From the NCBI GenBank assembly GCA_024641505.1, contig JAHECY010000003.1, positions 66,036-115,748 on the forward strand: a stretch of DNA of 49,713 nucleotides. Reading direction: 5' to 3'. Under the pieces are notes generated by a model. The model saw only the letters and a program-made list of their open reading frames with translations, did not search any database and had not been told where the DNA came from. Made by a program: the position numbers and the translations under genes. The stretch is from Gammaproteobacteria bacterium. Its GTDB lineage: Bacteria > Pseudomonadota > Gammaproteobacteria > SG8-11. Positions 8,414 to 16,427 of this stretch are shown piece by piece. How positions within the stretch are numbered: the stretch's first letter is position 1; the number at the start of each line of letters is the position of its first letter.

Positions 8414-10921
8414 ATGCTTCCAGAATCCACTTCACCAATCTCCGTCAACATCGACACCATTCCCGATGAAAATCTGGGCATGGACCGGGAATCCATCAAA
8501 AAGTCCCTGGTAAAACGTTTAACCTACAGTGTTGGCAAGGATAACTACACGGCGACGCTGCGCGATTGGTTGCACGCCTTGATGTACGTGGTGCGCGATC
8601 GCCTGATTGAACGCTGGATGGGCACCATGCGGCATTATTATCGGGTAGACACAAAACGCGTGTACTACCTTTCCCTTGAGTTTCTGATTGGCCGCACCTT
8701 GCTCAACAGCGTTATCAATATGGGCTTCTATGAAGAATGCCGTGCAGCGCTGGCGGACTTCGACATCAATATGGAGCACCTGTGCGAACTCGAATTTGAT
8801 GCCGCACTGGGTAACGGAGGCTTGGGTCGGCTGGCAGCCTGTTTCCTGGACTCCATGGCCACCTTGCAGCTGGCGGGTTATGGCTATGGCATCCGTTACG
8901 AATACGGCATGTTTCGCCAGGAAATCGAGCATGGCAACCAGGTCGAGCACCCCGACAACTGGCTGCGCTATAACAATCTCTGGGAATTTCCCCGCCCGGA
9001 AGTGTTATATCCGGTAAAGTTTTATGGCCATGTCGTCAGCTTTCAGGATGAACAGGGCGCCTTGCGCCACCAGTGGTGCGACACCGCGGATGTCATGGCC
9101 ATGGCTTATGACACACCTATCCCCGGATACCAAAATGCCACGGTCAATAATATGCGTTTGTGGTCGGCGAAAGCCACCCGCGACTTCGATCTGCAATATT
9201 TCAATGAAGGAAATTACATCAAGGCCGTTGAGGCCAAGAACCAGACCGAAAACCTGTCAAAAGTATTGTATCCGGACGACACCACGCAGATGGGGCGCAC
9301 CCTGCGGCTGAAACAGCAGTACTTTTTCGTCAGCGCCTCGCTCCAGGACATCCTGTTTCGCTTTTGCAAGCAACACGGTAATTTCGATCAGTTGCCGGAT
9401 AAAGTGGCAATTCAGCTCAACGATACCCACCCGGCTATTGCCATTCCGGAATTAATGCATATCCTGATTGATAAACACGGCGTGCATTGGGATCATGCCT
9501 GGCACCTCACGCGCCAGGTATTTTCCTACACCAATCATACGTTGCTACCGGAGGCACTGGAGTCCTGGCCGGTGCATTTGCTGGAAACCCTGCTGCCGCG
9601 TCATATGCAATTGATCTATGAAATCAATCATTGGCTGATGAAGGAAGTGATGCACTGGCGCCCCGGTGACACTCACCTGCTGCGCCGCATGTCCATTATC
9701 AGCGAAGACGGTATCCGTAGCGTGCGCATGGCCCATTTGGCGATCACCGGCAGCCATAAGGTCAATGGCGTGGCGGCATTGCACACCCAGCTCATGTGCG
9801 ACACGATCTTTTCTGACTTCAACACCATGACACCGGAAAAATTCGTCAATATCACCAACGGCATTACCCCGCGTCGCTGGCTGAAGCTGGCCAACCCCAA
9901 TCTTGCGCAATTGATCAATAAAACCATCAGCAGCCAGCGCGACTATTCCTGGGTGCGCAATCTCGGGGAGCTCGAGCATTTGACTAAATTCGCGAATGAC
10001 GACGGATTTCAACAGGAATTTCAGGCCGTCAAGTTCGCCAACAAAACCCGGCTCGCGCACTTAATCCGGGAACGCATCAACATCAATATCGATCCGGCAA
10101 GCCTGTTCGATGTGCACGTAAAACGTATTCACGAATACAAGCGCCAGCTGATGAATGTGTTGCACGCCATCTCCCTGTATAATCGCATTCGCGACCAACA
10201 CACCGATATCACACCACGCACCGTGATTTTCAGCGGCAAAGCGGCGCCCGGCTATTACCTGGCGAAACTCATCATCAAGCTGATCAACGACGTAGCGGAT
10301 GTCGTCAACCATGACCCGAATGTGCGCGACTTGCTTAAAATCGCCTTCATCCCAAACTACGACGTATCCACCGCCATCTCCATCATTCCCGCCGCCGATC
10401 TTTCGGAACAGATATCCACTGCCGGCATGGAAGCGTCCGGCACCGGCAATATGAAACTGGCATTGAATGGCGCCCTGACCATAGGCACCCTGGACGGCGC
10501 CAATATCGAGATCCGGGATGCCGTCGGCGCCGATCACTTCTTTCTGTTTGGACTCACCGCCCAGGAAGTCGCGGAACACAAAGCCAATTACTATCGGCCA
10601 CGTGATTACTACGAATCCGACGATGAATTGCGTCGCGTTATCGACATGCTGAGCAGCGGCTACTTCTCACCCGACGACCCGCAACGCTTCATGCCGATCA
10701 TCGACGCCTTGCTGAACCATGGCGATCGCTACATGGTGCTGGCGGACTATCGCTCCTATATTGACACCCAACGCCGGGTGGACGCGCTCTACACGCAACC
10801 CAAAGCCTGGGTACAAAGCGCCATCATCAATGTCGCCAACATGGGTTATTTCTCCACAGATCGCACCATCAGCGAATATGCCAAGAAAGTTTGGCACATC
10901 AATCAGGTGCATTGTGAGTAA
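8414..10921 (+). CDS. glgP: Glycogen/starch/alpha-glucan phosphorylase
   Basis: 835 residues, full length for GT35 phosphorylases, which release glucose-1-phosphate from the non-reducing ends of alpha-1,4-glucans. Visible are the N-terminal YYLSLEFLIGRTL and DAALGNGGLGRLAACFLDS blocks, the mid-protein QLNDTHPAIAIPELM, and the pyridoxal-phosphate site EASGTGNMKLALNGAL, in which Lys binds the cofactor. GAGG lies 5 bases before the ATG. No other glg gene is in the window, so it stands apart from a glycogen synthesis operon. Its end overlaps the start of the next gene by 8 bases. Confidence 0.95.
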   Translation: MLPESTSPISVNIDTIPDENLGMDRESIKKSLVKRLTYSVGKDNYTATLRDWLHALMYVVRDRLIERWMGTMRHYYRVDTKRVYYLSLEFLIGRTLLNSVINMGFYEECRAALADFDINMEHLCELEFDAALGNGGLGRLAACFLDSMATLQLAGYGYGIRYEYGMFRQEIEHGNQVEHPDNWLRYNNLWEFPRPEVLYPVKFYGHVVSFQDEQGALRHQWCDTADVMAMAYDTPIPGYQNATVNNMRLWSAKATRDFDLQYFNEGNYIKAVEAKNQTENLSKVLYPDDTTQMGRTLRLKQQYFFVSASLQDILFRFCKQHGNFDQLPDKVAIQLNDTHPAIAIPELMHILIDKHGVHWDHAWHLTRQVFSYTNHTLLPEALESWPVHLLETLLPRHMQLIYEINHWLMKEVMHWRPGDTHLLRRMSIISEDGIRSVRMAHLAITGSHKVNGVAALHTQLMCDTIFSDFNTMTPEKFVNITNGITPRRWLKLANPNLAQLINKTISSQRDYSWVRNLGELEHLTKFANDDGFQQEFQAVKFANKTRLAHLIRERININIDPASLFDVHVKRIHEYKRQLMNVLHAISLYNRIRDQHTDITPRTVIFSGKAAPGYYLAKLIIKLINDVADVVNHDPNVRDLLKIAFIPNYDVSTAISIIPAADLSEQISTAGMEASGTGNMKLALNGALTIGTLDGANIEIRDAVGADHFFLFGLTAQEVAEHKANYYRPRDYYESDDELRRVIDMLSSGYFSPDDPQRFMPIIDALLNHGDRYMVLADYRSYIDTQRRVDALYTQPKAWVQSAIINVANMGYFSTDRTISEYAKKVWHINQVHCE

Positions 10922-11594
10922 GTTAAACGGCTTATCTGTAGTTGGCGCCATCGGTATGGTAACGCTGGCGCTGGCGACACCCGCCCAGGCCTTGAGCATC
11001 AATAAACAGGACAGTCGTTTCGCCTTGTTCCTGGAGCGGCAGGAAGTTGCCCTGCACTACGATACGCAGACTTTCGTCACTGATATTGAATCGCTATATA
11101 TAATGTTTGCTGAACCGATGGTTGGCGGCGGTTTGATGGGCATGAATCTGGGACAACTGGGCGTCACCCAAAATGACAATCCCGACACGCGCGGCGTAAG
11201 CGCGGCCGGCTACCGCCTGGGACTATGGATGGAACGCGAAATTCCCGCCAAGGCACTGTTCCAAATAAGACCTCGGGTTTATGTCGACTATGGCCGCGCC
11301 CAGGGCGGTGACGCCACCAATGGCGAAATCGCGTACAACTGGCGGGAATACGGTGTCATTGCCATGCTGCAAGTCAACTTCAGCAATATCACGATAGGCG
11401 CCGGCCCCGTCTATGACGTGCTCAGCGGACAACAGAAAATCGGCAGCGCCACCGGCCGCGATTTCAACGCCAAGCAACAGCAGGATTGGGTCGGCACACT
11501 CAGGTTTCTGGTCAGCGCCAACGGCTATGTGGGCATCGATGCTGCGGGCGGCGACAATCGCAAATTCGGCATTTACTTCGAAAGGAAGTACTGA
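10914..11594 (+). CDS. Putative outer-membrane beta-barrel protein
   Basis: 226 residues from a GTG at 10914, overlapping the glgP stop by 8 bases. This start gives a clean signal peptide (VSKLNGLSVVG.., cleavage after ATPAQA). The mature part has alternating polar/hydrophobic stretches with many Gly and aromatic residues and ends in ..IYFERKY, the terminal aromatic typical of outer-membrane barrels. It resembles YfaZ-type small barrels only loosely, so I do not assign a family. The overlap suggests co-translation with glycogen phosphorylase, which is an odd partnership. Confidence 0.65.
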   Translation: MSKLNGLSVVGAIGMVTLALATPAQALSINKQDSRFALFLERQEVALHYDTQTFVTDIESLYIMFAEPMVGGGLMGMNLGQLGVTQNDNPDTRGVSAAGYRLGLWMEREIPAKALFQIRPRVYVDYGRAQGGDATNGEIAYNWREYGVIAMLQVNFSNITIGAGPVYDVLSGQQKIGSATGRDFNAKQQQDWVGTLRFLVSANGYVGIDAAGGDNRKFGIYFERKY

Positions 11595-11598
11595 GCGG

Positions 11599-11618
11599 CT
11601 GCCCGCCACAGCGGGCAG
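11599..11618. terminator. Hairpin between convergent genes
   Basis: A perfect 8-bp stem CTGCCCGC/GCGGGCAG with loop CACA begins 5 bases after the stop of the barrel-like gene and before the stop of the convergent rsd-like gene. It has no T-tract on either side. It probably acts as a bidirectional 3'-end structure. Confidence 0.45.
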
Positions 11619-11627
11619 GACCAAGAA

Positions 11628-12077
11628 TCAGTTGCGACCACGCGTCAGTATGGAGATCAGACGATCTTCCAGTTCGATACGATCCGCCAGCATTTCACCC
11701 AGCGACGACAGGTCACGCTCCAACTGCAGCAGGTCGGTGCAATGATCTTCACAATCGTACTTGTCGTTGAAATCCAGAATACGCTGGGTAATGGTAACGA
11801 TCCGGGGATAAATAGACTCGGCGACATCAAGTACCGGCTTGCGCCGTTCCTTGCGTTCGTCGATATAGCGATACAACTGGAAATGCGCGCTCGCCGTATA
11901 ATCGATCAGTGACTCACAAAATTCCTGTAGTAAATTCTGTGTTTTACGATTGGGTTTAAATGGTTTGCATGATGCCAGCTGCGTTAACTTGGACAAGGTA
12001 TTGGTCCGCGAAAACACCAGATTACGGATTTGCTCATGCGAATCAACACGTCGTTCTTGCGTCGTACTGGTTGCCAT
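11628..12077 (-). CDS. rsd: Rsd/AlgQ-family regulator of sigma-70
   Basis: 149 residues with the ATG at 12077; an upstream in-frame extension to 12152 has no family counterpart. The blocks LLQEFCESLIDYTASAHF and DLSSLGEMLADRIELEDRLI match Rsd/AlgQ, all-helical proteins that sequester the housekeeping sigma factor in stationary phase. The N-terminus (THR/SER-rich, then SRTNTLSKLTQLASCKPF) is more divergent than the core. It lies alone on the minus strand, convergent with the barrel-like gene. Assignment rests on core similarity. Confidence 0.75.
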   Translation of the reverse strand: MATSTTQERRVDSHEQIRNLVFSRTNTLSKLTQLASCKPFKPNRKTQNLLQEFCESLIDYTASAHFQLYRYIDERKERRKPVLDVAESIYPRIVTITQRILDFNDKYDCEDHCTDLLQLERDLSSLGEMLADRIELEDRLISILTRGRN

Positions 12078-12582
12078 AGATAACAAAGCCCCTGTGTGGT
12101 TGTATAGTTTAACTTTAATTATCAATAAAGCAAAGGTATTTCGACAATCCAAGCCCGGTCGATTGGCTCCTGAATTTTTAATCCACCAAACAATGCCTTG
12201 TCAATGAATTTGATGAATTCACCACATCGGCAACCCACCTGCCACGGCAATGCCGCACCGTGTCCAAACCGAGGGATAGTCTTATGGTCAGCGAACGCCA
12301 TGTCGCCGTGCATATCAACAGCCCGTCGGATAGTATGGAGGGGCGCCGCGCGACGCATAATACCAGGTGTTGCCAAGCCGCCGTTACAAATTGTCAGAAA
12401 AAATGTACTGCACCTTCTTTGCCAGAATTCCCATGCAAACTACTTACTTGTGCACCGGACACCAAGATCCAGGCCAGCCCCGGCAACGCGCACTAATCAG
12501 GGAAATGAACACTGCTCGCGCTGATACATGGAACTCACCTGGCCTGCAATCTTGCGCAGTCACGCTTGACGCCGACGGTAAC
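12078..12582. other. 500-base region without a convincing gene
   Basis: It lies between the rsd-like start and the stop of the TerB-like gene. Several 80-110-codon frames exist on both strands but show no ribosome-binding sites, domains or coherent composition. It should include the rsd promoter (the AT-rich part at 12095-12145). No RNA gene was recognised. Confidence 0.4.
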
Positions 12583-13032
12583 TCAGTCAGCGGCCTGCGC
12601 CCGATGTTTGGCCTGAATAAAATCCACATGCGAGATATACAGGAGGTCCGCGACTTTACGAATCAGGTGCTCTTCGTACTTGTCCAGATGGTGATCGGCA
12701 AAGGCCACATGCCACATCATCTCGACAAGCCGCGTCTTTTGCTCATAGGAAAAGCGTTGGTTGATAAGGCTGGTAAACTCATGATAGCTGACGGCATTGT
12801 GTACCTCCTGCTCCGCCGCGGCCAGCAAGTCGCCGGCAACGTCGGGCGCCAAACCGAACTTTTCCTGCACCAGCCTGGCAACGGCATCAAGCTCAGCGCC
12901 CTGCACCTTAAAGTCCATACGCGCCACCTCATACAACAGGGCCGCACAAGCCAGGCGCAGGCCATGCTCGTCATGCTCAGAGGCCGCCGGCAACATATTG
13001 GCTTCGAAAAATTTTCTGATCGCTTCTATCAT
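12583..13032 (-). CDS. TerB-like (tellurite-resistance B family) cytosolic protein
   Basis: 149 residues from ATG 13032 (GGGGATG just upstream). It is mainly helical with the family pattern of two acidic helical hairpins: LACAALLYEVARMDFKVQGAE and MMWHVAFADHHLDKYEEHLI. Asp/Glu residues at the repeat ends match the metal-binding acidic positions of TerB/DUF533-type folds. It stands alone, divergent from the DsrE-like gene. Tellurite resistance should not be assumed, because stand-alone TerB proteins of this class have no assigned role. Confidence 0.75.
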   Translation of the reverse strand: MIEAIRKFFEANMLPAASEHDEHGLRLACAALLYEVARMDFKVQGAELDAVARLVQEKFGLAPDVAGDLLAAAEQEVHNAVSYHEFTSLINQRFSYEQKTRLVEMMWHVAFADHHLDKYEEHLIRKVADLLYISHVDFIQAKHRAQAAD

Positions 13033-13103
13033 CGCATCCCCAAAAAAGATCCAATCTACCGCCAACACCCTAATGGAAACGCCAGGAGGATGTGTAACAA
13101 TCA

Positions 13104-13646
13104 GTGCTCGGCTGGATCAAAAAGATCCGGCACGCAACAAAAGACAGCACTGTGACCCTGACCCGTATTGCAACCCTCTTTCTGGCTACCTTCCTGCTGC
13201 AGAACGGCGCCCACGCTGCGGACCCGGAGCTGAAAATTGCCACACTCCTCGGTCAGGCGACGCCACCCGCCGGGGTGGTCTTCGAAGTCGCGTCAGGCAG
13301 GGAAAACGCGCTGCAATGGGCTTTACCCCTGATCCAGGACTATACACGCCGCTTGCGGGGACGGTTTCCGGATCTCGATATCGCGGTGGTATCCCACGGC
13401 AAGGAGGAATTTTCCCTGCTCGACGCCAACCGTGACAAATACCAGGAGGTACACAAAGCGGTCGTGCAACTCACCAGCGACGCCAAGGTGCCCATACACG
13501 TGTGCGGCACCCATGCCGCATGGTATGACAAAAGCGCGGAGGATTTCCCCGACTATATCGATGTGGCGCCGGTGGGTCCGACCCAGATCCGCGACTATCA
13601 GAACCTGGGTTACACCTTGATCACTCTGAAGCAACCCAAGAACTGA
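13104..13646 (+). CDS. Exported DsrE-like protein
   Basis: 180 residues from GTG 13104, with GGAGGA 13 bases upstream. A start at GTG 13152 would give a shorter signal sequence (VTLTRIATLFLATFLL..GAHA). Either way it carries a Sec signal ending near AHA|ADPE. The mature domain has the DsrE/DsrF-like fold pattern: an N-terminal strand FEVASGR, the IAVVSHGKEEFSLL block, and VPIHVCGTHAAW with the single conserved cysteine. Periplasmic DsrE homologues are often linked to sulfur metabolism, but nothing else here confirms this. It is divergent from the terB-like gene across ~70 bases. Confidence 0.75.
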   Translation: MLGWIKKIRHATKDSTVTLTRIATLFLATFLLQNGAHAADPELKIATLLGQATPPAGVVFEVASGRENALQWALPLIQDYTRRLRGRFPDLDIAVVSHGKEEFSLLDANRDKYQEVHKAVVQLTSDAKVPIHVCGTHAAWYDKSAEDFPDYIDVAPVGPTQIRDYQNLGYTLITLKQPKN

Positions 13647-13682
13647 CGCGCGGCAGCGCACGTCAATCACGTGACAGGGACA

Positions 13683-14894
13683 TCAATACAGCGTCACGGG
13701 CAACGCCAATTCCTTGACCCCGCCCAACCAGGTATGTCGGGACACTTTTACCGTCACGACATCACCGGGCTTTTTCTCCAACAAACTGAATTTGATATCA
13801 GTCATGTCACCGGTGGCATGGTCATCGACAGCGGTGATCGTGTCGTCCTCCTTGATCCCGGCAAGGCCGGCGGGACTGTCTTCGGCCATGCCGCTGATAC
13901 GCACCACACCCGGCACACTGGTGTCCAGCACCACCCCTAAACGCCCTGCCGGTGGCAGCCCCGCGGGACGTGGCAACAGGATGAAATCCGCCAGTTCCGG
14001 CCGCGGTTCATGGGTAACGTCGTTAAGTATGATGGCCGCGGCCACCGGCACCCGTCGTTGTACGCGCTGCGGTATACCGTAGCCGTAGACCAAATGACCG
14101 CCACCGGCAAGCACCACCAGGCGCGTGTCGGCATGTTGTTGCAGGTAGTCGGCAGTGCGTTGGGCCATGGCTTCATCCCGCACCAATTGCACTTCCACAA
14201 AACGCTCGAATACTTGCCCGTGCACCGAAGGATGCAGCTGAAAAATCGCTTGCAGCAGTTCTCGATAGTCCTTATTAGAGCGATCAATCTCCGCTGGCAC
14301 CTGAGTTCGCTCCTGCGGATCCAAACCTTCGATTCCCGACATACCAATTTTCTGTCGCAGCTCTTCCGTGATATCCAGCGCGATCACGGGAACATGATTG
14401 ACCCGCGCGAACTCCAATATCGGACGATAATTTCGGTAATCGATGCGCCAGCGGTCATAGTATTCCGTATCGCGCAGGAACGTCTTTTCGTCGATGCTAC
14501 CGGCGATATAATCATCCAGCACCCGCTGAAAGGGTTGCTGAAACATCTCCATGCCAATCGCCAGGTGCGGATTTGCCTCATACATTTGCTTGATCACCGC
14601 AAGCTGATTGAGGTGGTGGTCAAAGCGGTCATGCGTTTCCCCCACATAAACCACGCGTTGCGGCTGCAATTGCCGCAACACGCCATCCAAGGTGACCATT
14701 TTCTTCAAATCTATCGTGTACGGAGGCTCATAGTGCTCAGGATCCGCCGGCTCCCACAGTTGCGCCACGTTCAAACTGGTCATCGCCCGCGGATCGTACC
14801 CCCGATGTGCGGTACCCTGGCAGGCAGACAGCCCCACCACCATCAACACCACCAGAATTTGATAAATCGTTCGCCCGGTACGCATAAAAGTCAT
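13683..14894 (-). CDS. ChaN-family lipoprotein with C-terminal PDZ domain
   Basis: 403 residues. The lipoprotein signal peptide has lipobox VGLSAC (Cys25). Residues ~75-300 form a ChaN domain, a family binding haem at a membrane-facing dimer site in Campylobacter ChaN. Family motifs are VYVGETHDRFDHHLNQL, IGMEMFQQ, and VVLAGGGHLVYGYGIP near the end of the domain. A PDZ domain follows (~315-400, GVVRISGMAEDSPAGLAGIKEDD). It is the last gene of a three-gene minus-strand operon with a small lipoprotein (1 base away) and a second ChaN protein. The role is inferred: surface haem/iron handling or envelope quality control. Confidence 0.85.
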   Translation of the reverse strand: MTFMRTGRTIYQILVVLMVVGLSACQGTAHRGYDPRAMTSLNVAQLWEPADPEHYEPPYTIDLKKMVTLDGVLRQLQPQRVVYVGETHDRFDHHLNQLAVIKQMYEANPHLAIGMEMFQQPFQRVLDDYIAGSIDEKTFLRDTEYYDRWRIDYRNYRPILEFARVNHVPVIALDITEELRQKIGMSGIEGLDPQERTQVPAEIDRSNKDYRELLQAIFQLHPSVHGQVFERFVEVQLVRDEAMAQRTADYLQQHADTRLVVLAGGGHLVYGYGIPQRVQRRVPVAAAIILNDVTHEPRPELADFILLPRPAGLPPAGRLGVVLDTSVPGVVRISGMAEDSPAGLAGIKEDDTITAVDDHATGDMTDIKFSLLEKKPGDVVTVKVSRHTWLGGVKELALPVTLY

Positions 14895-14895
14895 A

Positions 14896-15309
14896 TCACA
14901 ACCCCTTCGCCTTTATTTGATGACCCACCAGTTTTATATCGGGACTGTCATTGGGATTGACGAAAGTCAGGATTTCCCAGGCATTGCCCTGCTCGTAAAC
15001 CGTCTGATATTCGAAAATATAGAAGCGACCGCTGTACCGGGTATCATAATGATCCTTGCGCAGATGATGCTCCTTCATGTCTCCCAACTTTTGGTGGATC
15101 TTCTGCAAGTATTGCCACCATTCGTCCCGTGAGTGTATCGCAAAAAATTGCTCGTCATAGAGCGCCAACGCTGCCGCGCGATCACCGCTGGCAATGGCAT
15201 CGAACAGTTTGTTGCCCACGACTTGCACCTGATCCAGGGACGGCCCCTGATCGCAGGCGGAACCTAACAAGGCAGAACCCACCACCAAAACGCTAATCAA
15301 CGTTCTCAT
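14896..15309 (-). CDS. Small lipoprotein, NTF2-like/DUF4864-type
   Basis: 137 residues from ATG 15309, chosen because it opens a lipoprotein signal with lipobox LLGSAC at Cys19; an in-frame TTG at 15333 and a GTG would only lengthen it. The mature part has the shape of small SnoaL/NTF2-like periplasmic proteins: a long first helix (VGNKLFDAIASGDRAAALALY) and later strands ending in a GHQIKAKGL tail. It lies between two ChaN genes. No enzymatic residues can be named; a ligand- or protein-binding accessory is the best guess. Confidence 0.65.
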   Translation of the reverse strand: MRTLISVLVVGSALLGSACDQGPSLDQVQVVGNKLFDAIASGDRAAALALYDEQFFAIHSRDEWWQYLQKIHQKLGDMKEHHLRKDHYDTRYSGRFYIFEYQTVYEQGNAWEILTFVNPNDSPDIKLVGHQIKAKGL

Positions 15310-15383
15310 TACCACTGCATGTAATTTCACCAACCCCCCGTTAACTCGTTATCTCTGCCACCACTGCGCCAAGCCGCCGGTCA

Positions 15384-16337
15384 TCACCGAGTTCGATAAT
15401 CCAGTCCATAAATAGCATCCGCATACCCCGGATTGATACCGGCGCAGTCGAGATGCGCATCCCAGGGTACGATAACGCTGACCTGCGTCACTCCCAATTG
15501 CGCCAGTTGATAGGGTACGCCACCGCCATCGATCATATGCCAACTGCCCATGAATGCGATGACCCCAAGCTCAGGGTGGCGCTGCCGGGCCTGCGCTATG
15601 GATTGCGCCATGACGCTGTCCCATACCAACTGGCCCTGCACAAACCTCAAGAATCGTTGTTTACGTTCGCCATCCTCTGGTTGCGCGCCCGGCGGCACAT
15701 GTCCAAGAAAACTGCTGGCCAACAGGCGCAGATATTCCCGGGACGGCGGCGCCGGTGGCAGCAGTCCCTGACGCAACGCCGGGGGCGTTTGCTCCCAACC
15801 ATCAGTACGTACCCGCGCCACCAGGTCCGCTTCGGCATTCAGTGCCAGCATGCCCGCCGCCCGCAGGCGAGCATGCTCCATCAAAGGATAATAGTAATCG
15901 AAATCGAAGCCCCAAACCGAATCCCATTGCAGATCCTGTTTCAAATTTTGTTTGCCCTCGTGCCCGAGGAACCAGCGGTCGAGGGACTCCTGCCGGGACC
16001 GGGGCAGCATTTCAAATCCCACAGCAAAGCGCGGCGGTTGATCGCCGGCATCCAGCAGGGTCTTCAGTATCCGTAGTTGCCACAGGTGATGCGCGTTGTT
16101 GTCATGATGCTCACCGATTAAAATCACCGGCTTGTTGCGTAAACTGACCAACCAATCATCACCGGGCACGGACTCTCCGTGGGGCGGCAGATACCACCGG
16201 TCGCCGACCGTGCACTCCCCGGCAACAACCGTTACACACGCCGCCAACAAAATGGCGAGCAACACGCTGGCCGATCCAAATCCTGTGATTGGAGCCTTCT
16301 TGCCAGAACCTGGCATTTTCGGGTGTGGACACGGCAC
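15384..16337 (-). CDS. ChaN-family putative haem-binding protein (second copy)
   Basis: 317 residues from GTG 16337, with a G-rich Shine-Dalgarno ~10 bases upstream; ATG 16316 is the alternative. The hydrophobic N-terminus contains LLAAC, a possible lipobox. Key ChaN blocks are VILIGEHHDNNAHHLWQL, VGFEMLPRSRQ, WGFDFDYYYPLMEHAR, and IAFMGSWHMIDGGGVP. It lacks the PDZ domain of its neighbour at 13683-14894 and is clearly divergent from it, so the two are paralogues with split roles rather than a recent duplication. It heads the operon. Confidence 0.82.
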   Translation of the reverse strand: MPCPHPKMPGSGKKAPITGFGSASVLLAILLAACVTVVAGECTVGDRWYLPPHGESVPGDDWLVSLRNKPVILIGEHHDNNAHHLWQLRILKTLLDAGDQPPRFAVGFEMLPRSRQESLDRWFLGHEGKQNLKQDLQWDSVWGFDFDYYYPLMEHARLRAAGMLALNAEADLVARVRTDGWEQTPPALRQGLLPPAPPSREYLRLLASSFLGHVPPGAQPEDGERKQRFLRFVQGQLVWDSVMAQSIAQARQRHPELGVIAFMGSWHMIDGGGVPYQLAQLGVTQVSVIVPWDAHLDCAGINPGYADAIYGLDYRTR

Positions 16338-16427
16338 CGGAATCTGACCCCCCTGATTAAAGTAAGTTAAGGTTTAGTCGAAAAAAATAGAACTGCTGTC
16401 AATATCAGGGAATTATCCATATCATTT

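Noticed and set aside
12367-13155. 262-codon plus-strand frame
   Set aside because: It runs antisense to the TerB-like gene, whose acidic helical pattern is coherent; the plus-strand product has no domain or ribosome-binding site.
13089-13155. Mini-frame MCNNQC.. ending in GTGA overlap with a possible DsrE-like start
   Set aside because: The AGGAGG touches its ATG with no spacer, so it is not a good leader peptide; kept only as a note on the ambiguous DsrE-like start.
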